Positions 35,803-39,196 of a stretch of 39,196 nucleotides of DNA are shown piece by piece. Numbering within the stretch: position 1 is the first letter of the stretch; each line of letters opens with the position of its first letter. The notes beneath the pieces were generated by a model, which saw only the letters and a program-made list of their open reading frames with translations, was not told where the DNA came from and searched no databases. Made by a program: the position numbers and the translations under genes. Where the stretch lies: positions 1 through 39,196 of the forward strand of contig PDPH01000021.1 in the NCBI GenBank assembly GCA_002747435.1, written 5' to 3'. This DNA is from Pseudomonadota bacterium. Its GTDB lineage: Bacteria > Pseudomonadota > Gammaproteobacteria > Thiotrichales > Thiotrichaceae.

Positions 35803-36522
35803 ATGCCTTCACCTTTGCTCTGTATAGCCCATCGCGGTGCGATGGGTCATGTGCCTGAAAATACCTTATTGGCCATACGTACCGCACTCGAAATGGGCGC
35901 GCGTGCCATTGAGGTGGATGTCTATATGGCTCATGGACATTTAGTAGTGATTCACGATAATCATTGGGAGCAGTCGCTTGATTTTGAAAATCTGCGTACG
36001 TTTGATGCAGGGCAAGGTGAGCAAATACCTTTACTGGATGAGGTGGTGGATGAAATAGCGGGTCATGCTTGTCTTAATATTGAAATTAAGGACAAACTGG
36101 CTGTGGATCATGTGGTAAATTTGATTCGCACACGTATTAGTCACCCCGATGCTGTTTGGAAACAAAAGCAATTCCTGATTTCATCCTTTGATCATCGTAT
36201 TCTGCAAAGAGTGCGTGAATTGGATCATCGTATTCCCATTGCAGCTTTGGGTTATGCCATGCCGGTGGATGATGCGCGTTACGGTGAATTGCTAGGCGCA
36301 TTAGCTGTCAATCCTTCGCTGGAATGGGTAGATCGTCGTTTTGTGGAAGATGCTCATACCCGTGGCTTGCAGGTATTCGTCTATACCGTCAATACACCCG
36401 CCGCGTTGGAGCGTGTATATGAAATGGGCGTGGATGGTGTCTTTACCAATTATCCCGAGCGGGTTTTAGAACATTATCCACAGCCCGACACGAGCCAAGG
36501 CTGGCCGGTGTATCGGGCTTAA
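35803..36522 (+). CDS. ugpQ: Glycerophosphodiester phosphodiesterase
   Basis: A 239-residue GDPD-family TIM barrel that hydrolyses glycerophosphodiesters to glycerol-3-phosphate and an alcohol. Active-site residues are in order: H10-R11 in IAHRGAMGHVPENTL, E37 and D39 in AIEVDVYMA, H51-D52 in LVVIHDN, and E/K in LNIEIKDKL. Near the C-terminus, VFVYTVNTPAALERVYEMGV then DGVFTNYPERVL is the family end. There is no signal peptide, so it is cytoplasmic, of UgpQ type. It is the last gene before the tRNA, with no strong ribosome site visible. Confidence 0.92.
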   Translation: MPSPLLCIAHRGAMGHVPENTLLAIRTALEMGARAIEVDVYMAHGHLVVIHDNHWEQSLDFENLRTFDAGQGEQIPLLDEVVDEIAGHACLNIEIKDKLAVDHVVNLIRTRISHPDAVWKQKQFLISSFDHRILQRVRELDHRIPIAALGYAMPVDDARYGELLGALAVNPSLEWVDRRFVEDAHTRGLQVFVYTVNTPAALERVYEMGVDGVFTNYPERVLEHYPQPDTSQGWPVYRA

Positions 36523-36592
36523 AATTTATTTACACCAGATGTAAAAAAATACTGGAAATTCGGCAAACTTTTTATTAGTCTAAGCCCCCTTC

Positions 36593-36680
36593 GGAGAGCT
36601 GGCTGAGTGGTCGAAAGCGGCGGTCTTGAAAACCGTTGACGGGAAACTGTCCGGGGGTTCGAATCCCTCGCTCTCCGCCA
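36593..36680 (+). tRNA. serT: tRNA-Ser (anticodon UGA)
   Basis: An 88-base cloverleaf including an encoded CCA. Acceptor strands GGAGAGC and GCTCTCC pair fully, followed by discriminator G and CCA. The anticodon stem GCGGT/ACCGT encloses loop CTTGAAA, with anticodon TGA at 36627-36629. A long variable arm (TTGACGGGAAACTGTCC) marks a class II serine tRNA, and GGTTCGAATCC is the T-arm. It reads UCA and related serine codons. Confidence 0.97.
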
Positions 36681-36703
36681 ATAAAATCAAAGTGTTATAC
36701 CGG

Positions 36704-36735
36704 AAAGCCAGTCGTGCAAATGTGACTGGCTTTTT
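36704..36735 (+). terminator. Rho-independent terminator of tRNA-Ser
   Basis: A 10-base-pair stem AAAGCCAGTC/GACTGGCTTT with a 10-base loop is followed directly by further T residues and TAG. It begins 23 bases after the tRNA CCA end, which fits termination of the tRNA transcript. Confidence 0.85.
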
Positions 36736-36737
36736 AG

Positions 36738-36759
36738 TTTGGTGCGATTTTGGTGCATT
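36738..36759 (+). repeat. Two tandem 11-base repeats downstream of tRNA-Ser
   Basis: TTTGGTGCGAT is followed immediately by TTTGGTGCATT, two near-identical 11-base units in the 227-base gap between the tRNA and the ABC transporter operon. Tandem short repeats just past a tRNA can be integrase arm-site remnants, but no integrase gene is present. The rest of this gap shows a 14-base palindrome (36828-36841) and nothing else I can name. Confidence 0.5.
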
Positions 36760-36907
36760 ACAACTGATCAACGTACCCCGCCGCACTTGGATGAATGGCT
36801 GAAATAGATTCGGTAACTGTCAGATTTGGCAAGTGCTTGCCGAATGCCCTCCTTGCAGTTTTTAATCTATTCCTCTTCTATATTGAATGCGCAAAACAAC
36901 GACAAAA

Positions 36908-37984
36908 TTACTTGGTATCGCTCTTATTAGTTTTATCTAATAAACACAGCCCCGTTTGTGAGAAATACAGGTAGGCTTCGGAAACGCTGCCGTCAAAGAC
37001 CTCCGGCCTTAGATTAATCAGTAATTCGCGGCCGTGCCAATCGGCCACGACTTCCCAATGATTGCCCATGTAGATGGCGCTTTGTATGCGGCAGTGTTGA
37101 GCCGGAGTCCCCTCGGATTTGAGCGAAACTGCTTCGGGGCGAATACAAACCAGGCACTCCTTACCCTTAACATTGAATTGTTCGACATCGTCAAACACTA
37201 TTTTGTAGCCGTTAATATTGACTTCATTGCCATTTTTTTCGCCTTCAAAGATGCTGGACTCCCCCATAAAGTTTGCCAAAAATAACGAATTAGGGCGTAA
37301 ATATAATGCTTTGGCAGTGCCTTTTTGCATAATTTTGCCCTGATGCATAACAATGACTTGGTCGGATACGGCAAAAGCTTCGGTTTGATCGTGGGTCACG
37401 TATAACGAAGTAATATCCAATCGTTGTTGCAATTCACGAATTTTTTCCCGCATGCTGCGACGCAAGTTGGCATCAAGGTTACTTAACGGCTCGTCAAATA
37501 ATAGCACTTTGGGTTTAAGTATCAATGCTCTGGCCAGTGCCACCCGCTGCTGCTGGCCGCCGGAAATCTGATCGACATAACGGCTGCCAAAACCGGCCAG
37601 ATCGACCAGCTCCAGTGCCTCTTCCACCCGCTGGCGACGCTCTTGTTTGGCCACACCCAACATTTTTAAACCGTAGCCGACATTATCGGCAATCGACATG
37701 TGCGGAAACAACGCATACGACTGAAAGACAATGCAGATATCGCGGTTTTGCACCGAGCTTTTGGTGACGTCTTCGCCGTCGATAAGAATCTGTCCCGAGG
37801 TGGGCGTTTCCAAGCCCGATACCAAACGCAAAATTGTCGTTTTGCCGCAGCCCGACGGCCCCAATAGGGTGGTCATGGTGCCGCGTTCGATGGTTAAATC
37901 CAAATCGTCGATAACGACGGTTTTACCAAAGGCTTTGGTGATATTTTTTAAGACCAAAAATTGTTTATCGTTTGTCTTGTTCAT
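36908..37984 (-). CDS. ABC transporter ATP-binding protein, ferric iron / 2-aminoethylphosphonate type
   Basis: A 358-residue ATPase. Walker A GPSGCGKT is at 42-49, the signature is in [16 protein letters not shown], Walker B is in [13 protein letters not shown], and the switch histidine is in [14 protein letters not shown]-terminal regulatory (TOBE-like) domain from about residue 240 includes [13 protein letters not shown]. This architecture occurs in the FbpC/AfuC (Fe3+), PotA and PhnT subfamilies. It lies 17 bases downstream of a two-unit permease on the same strand. Substrate is undecided between ferric iron and 2-aminoethylphosphonate; the binding protein would settle it but is not in the window. 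AGGA precedes the ATG. Confidence 0.9.
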   Translation of the reverse strand: MNKTNDKQFLVLKNITKAFGKTVVIDDLDLTIERGTMTTLLGPSGCGKTTILRLVSGLETPTSGQILIDGEDVTKSSVQNRDICIVFQSYALFPHMSIADNVGYGLKMLGVAKQERRQRVEEALELVDLAGFGSRYVDQISGGQQQRVALARALILKPKVLLFDEPLSNLDANLRRSMREKIRELQQRLDITSLYVTHDQTEAFAVSDQVIVMHQGKIMQKGTAKALYLRPNSLFLANFMGESSIFEGEKNGNEVNINGYKIVFDDVEQFNVKGKECLVCIRPEAVSLKSEGTPAQHCRIQSAIYMGNHWEVVADWHGRELLINLRPEVFDGSVSEAYLYFSQTGLCLLDKTNKSDTK

Positions 37985-38001
37985 TGGGGTTTCCTAAAAA
38001 A

Positions 38002-39196
38002 TTAGTGTTGTTTTTTAGCTTTGGAGCGGGCAATTCGCGTATCGCCGACAATCCAATCAAAGAACAGGATAATTGACATCATCACGACGATTAACACCGA
38101 ACCGTAGGCAATGGCGATACCGTATTCGCCGTCTTCAACGCGGTTAAGAATATAAGAGGTAGCCACCCGCGTATCGGCAGTGACCAAGAAAATAATGGCT
38201 GAAACGGTCGTCATTGCGCGCACAAAACTGGTTACCAACGAGGATAGCAAGGCCGGCTTTAACAGCGGCAGCACGACAAATAACAGGGTTTTAAAGGAGC
38301 TGCCTTTGAGTGATAACGAAGCCTCGTCAAGCGATTTATCCAGTTGTCCCAGTCCGGCGATGGCTGCACGCATCCCGATGGGCATATTGCGCGTCACCAT
38401 TGATAAAATAATGATAATACCGGTGCCGGTGATATAAATCGGGGCATCGTTAAAGGCCAGAATATAGGCGACCCCCGCTACCGTGCCGGGCACGGCAAAA
38501 CACAACAGTGTTAAAAATTCCAAGGTTTTTTTACCCTTAAATTCGCGCCGAACAGTGATGTATGCCAGCAACAAACCGAGCACAGCAGTAATCGGGGCGG
38601 CAGTAATGGCAAAAATAACCGTTTGAATCAGCGATGGCCAAGCACCGCTATCAAAACCGCTGCCAAATAATAGTTCGTAATTTTTTAGCGTTAAAGAGTA
38701 ATCCACACCCCAATTGACGGTAAAACTGCCGTAAAAAATACTGCCGTACAACACGGCATTGAAAATTGTCCACAACAATAAGAATAGGGTAATCGCGGTT
38801 TTCATCAATTGAGGTAAATCTTGTACCTCGCCGCGGTAGGATTTACCTGATACCGTGACATAAGAACGATTACCTATCCAAATATATTGAATAATGAAAA
38901 TGCCCAAAGAGAACACCAATAACAGCGTACCCAAGGTACTGGCCGAGGCATAATCCAATTGTGAACCGGCGATATAAAAATAAATTTGTGAGGAAATGAC
39001 GTCAAAGCTGCCGCCCAATACCAGCGGCGTACTAAAATCTGCCAAGGATTGAATGGCGACCACTAAAAACGAGTTGGCCAAGGCCGGTTTTAGTAGCGGG
39101 AAAATAATATTAAAAAACGTCTTATAGCGGTTGGCTCGCATGGTATAAGACGCTTCTTCAATTGAGGGGTGAATGGACTTTAACGCCCCTTCCAAA
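38002..39196 (-). CDS. ABC transporter permease, FbpB-like (partial, N-terminus outside window)
   Basis: At least 398 codons, open to the right edge, so the true start is outside; the TTG at the edge is not a start signal. Two EAA-type coupling motifs are visible: EEASYTMRANRYKTFFNIIF at the beginning and DEASLSLKGSSFKTLLFVVL about 290 residues later. This shows a duplicated-permease subunit, as in FbpB/AfuB-type iron transporters (usually about 550-700 residues). Multiple membrane segments lie between, and the C-terminus is basic (RSKAKKQH). It works with the ATPase gene downstream. Confidence 0.88.
   Translation of the reverse strand, partial: LEGALKSIHPSIEEASYTMRANRYKTFFNIIFPLLKPALANSFLVVAIQSLADFSTPLVLGGSFDVISSQIYFYIAGSQLDYASASTLGTLLLVFSLGIFIIQYIWIGNRSYVTVSGKSYRGEVQDLPQLMKTAITLFLLLWTIFNAVLYGSIFYGSFTVNWGVDYSLTLKNYELLFGSGFDSGAWPSLIQTVIFAITAAPITAVLGLLLAYITVRREFKGKKTLEFLTLLCFAVPGTVAGVAYILAFNDAPIYITGTGIIIILSMVTRNMPIGMRAAIAGLGQLDKSLDEASLSLKGSSFKTLLFVVLPLLKPALLSSLVTSFVRAMTTVSAIIFLVTADTRVATSYILNRVEDGEYGIAIAYGSVLIVVMMSIILFFDWIVGDTRIARSKAKKQH

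Noticed and set aside
36580..36786. Minus-strand open frame of 68 codons across tRNA-Ser, containing GFEPPDSF
   Set aside because: This is the well-known artefact made by translating the antisense of a serine tRNA; it overlaps the tRNA and its terminator and has no ribosome site.
36828..36841. GGCAAGTGCTTGCC palindrome downstream of the ABC operon
   Set aside because: The loop is only two bases and there is no T run on either strand; no known site matched.
1..39196. CRISPR arrays, complete insertion sequences, phage genes, rRNA
   Set aside because: No spaced direct repeats, transposase, integrase or phage structural motifs were seen on either strand.

Overview
The window reads as a chromosomal segment of a gammaproteobacterium. 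Supporting gene sets are an AlgU/RpoE-MucA-MucB-RseC operon, an rsfS-rlmH-maf-rng-nitrilase-tldD-pmbA block, glmU-glmS, an E. coli-type asd, sbcDC and a fused-AB (group 2) Mrp/Pha antiporter. The two AAA/PD-(D/E)XK genes or remnants are a type that is abundant in filamentous sulfur bacteria, so a member of the Thiotrichales is possible. That placement is inference from gene content only.

Layout. 1-393: 3' end of a PD-(D/E)XK nuclease-domain gene, convergent with a MATE efflux gene (407-1771, -). 1868-7777 (-): six-gene phaAB-C-D-E-F-G cation/proton antiporter operon with tight overlaps. 8050-9822 (+): a hemerythrin-domain protein and asd. 9904-13112 (-): glmU-glmS, which feed UDP-GlcNAc synthesis for the envelope. 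13358-13666 (+): a small secreted basic protein of unknown function. 13728-16510 (-): rpoE-mucA-mucB-rseC, the envelope-stress sigma factor with its anti-sigma system. 16750-17130 (-): a small membrane protein. 17277-23985 (-): rsfS, rlmH, maf, rng, a nitrilase-family amidase, tldD and pmbA, covering ribosome and RNA maintenance and protease functions. 24143-24868 (-): pdxJ.

The stretch 25048-29997 is the most accessory in character. It holds an AAA/PD-(D/E)XK gene that appears broken by an out-of-frame internal deletion; a divergent MerR regulator and minimal CDF metal transporter with a recognisable 19-bp-spacer promoter between them; a 590-residue membrane-anchored protein with four copies of a beta-sandwich-like repeat; and a DUF3224 protein. 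30082-35087 is sbcD-sbcC (DNA end processing), followed by an SH3-domain secreted protein and a glycerophosphodiester phosphodiesterase. A tRNA-Ser(UGA) with a clear terminator (36593-36735) separates this from a leftward ferric-iron/phosphonate-type ABC transporter that runs off the right edge.

I saw no CRISPR array, complete insertion sequence, phage module or rRNA. There is no strong evidence for a dramatic new multi-gene system. The best candidates for novelty are the four-repeat envelope protein, the minimal CDF/MerR metal pair, the small cysteine-containing secreted protein beside the sigma-E operon, and the decaying AAA/nuclease gene.
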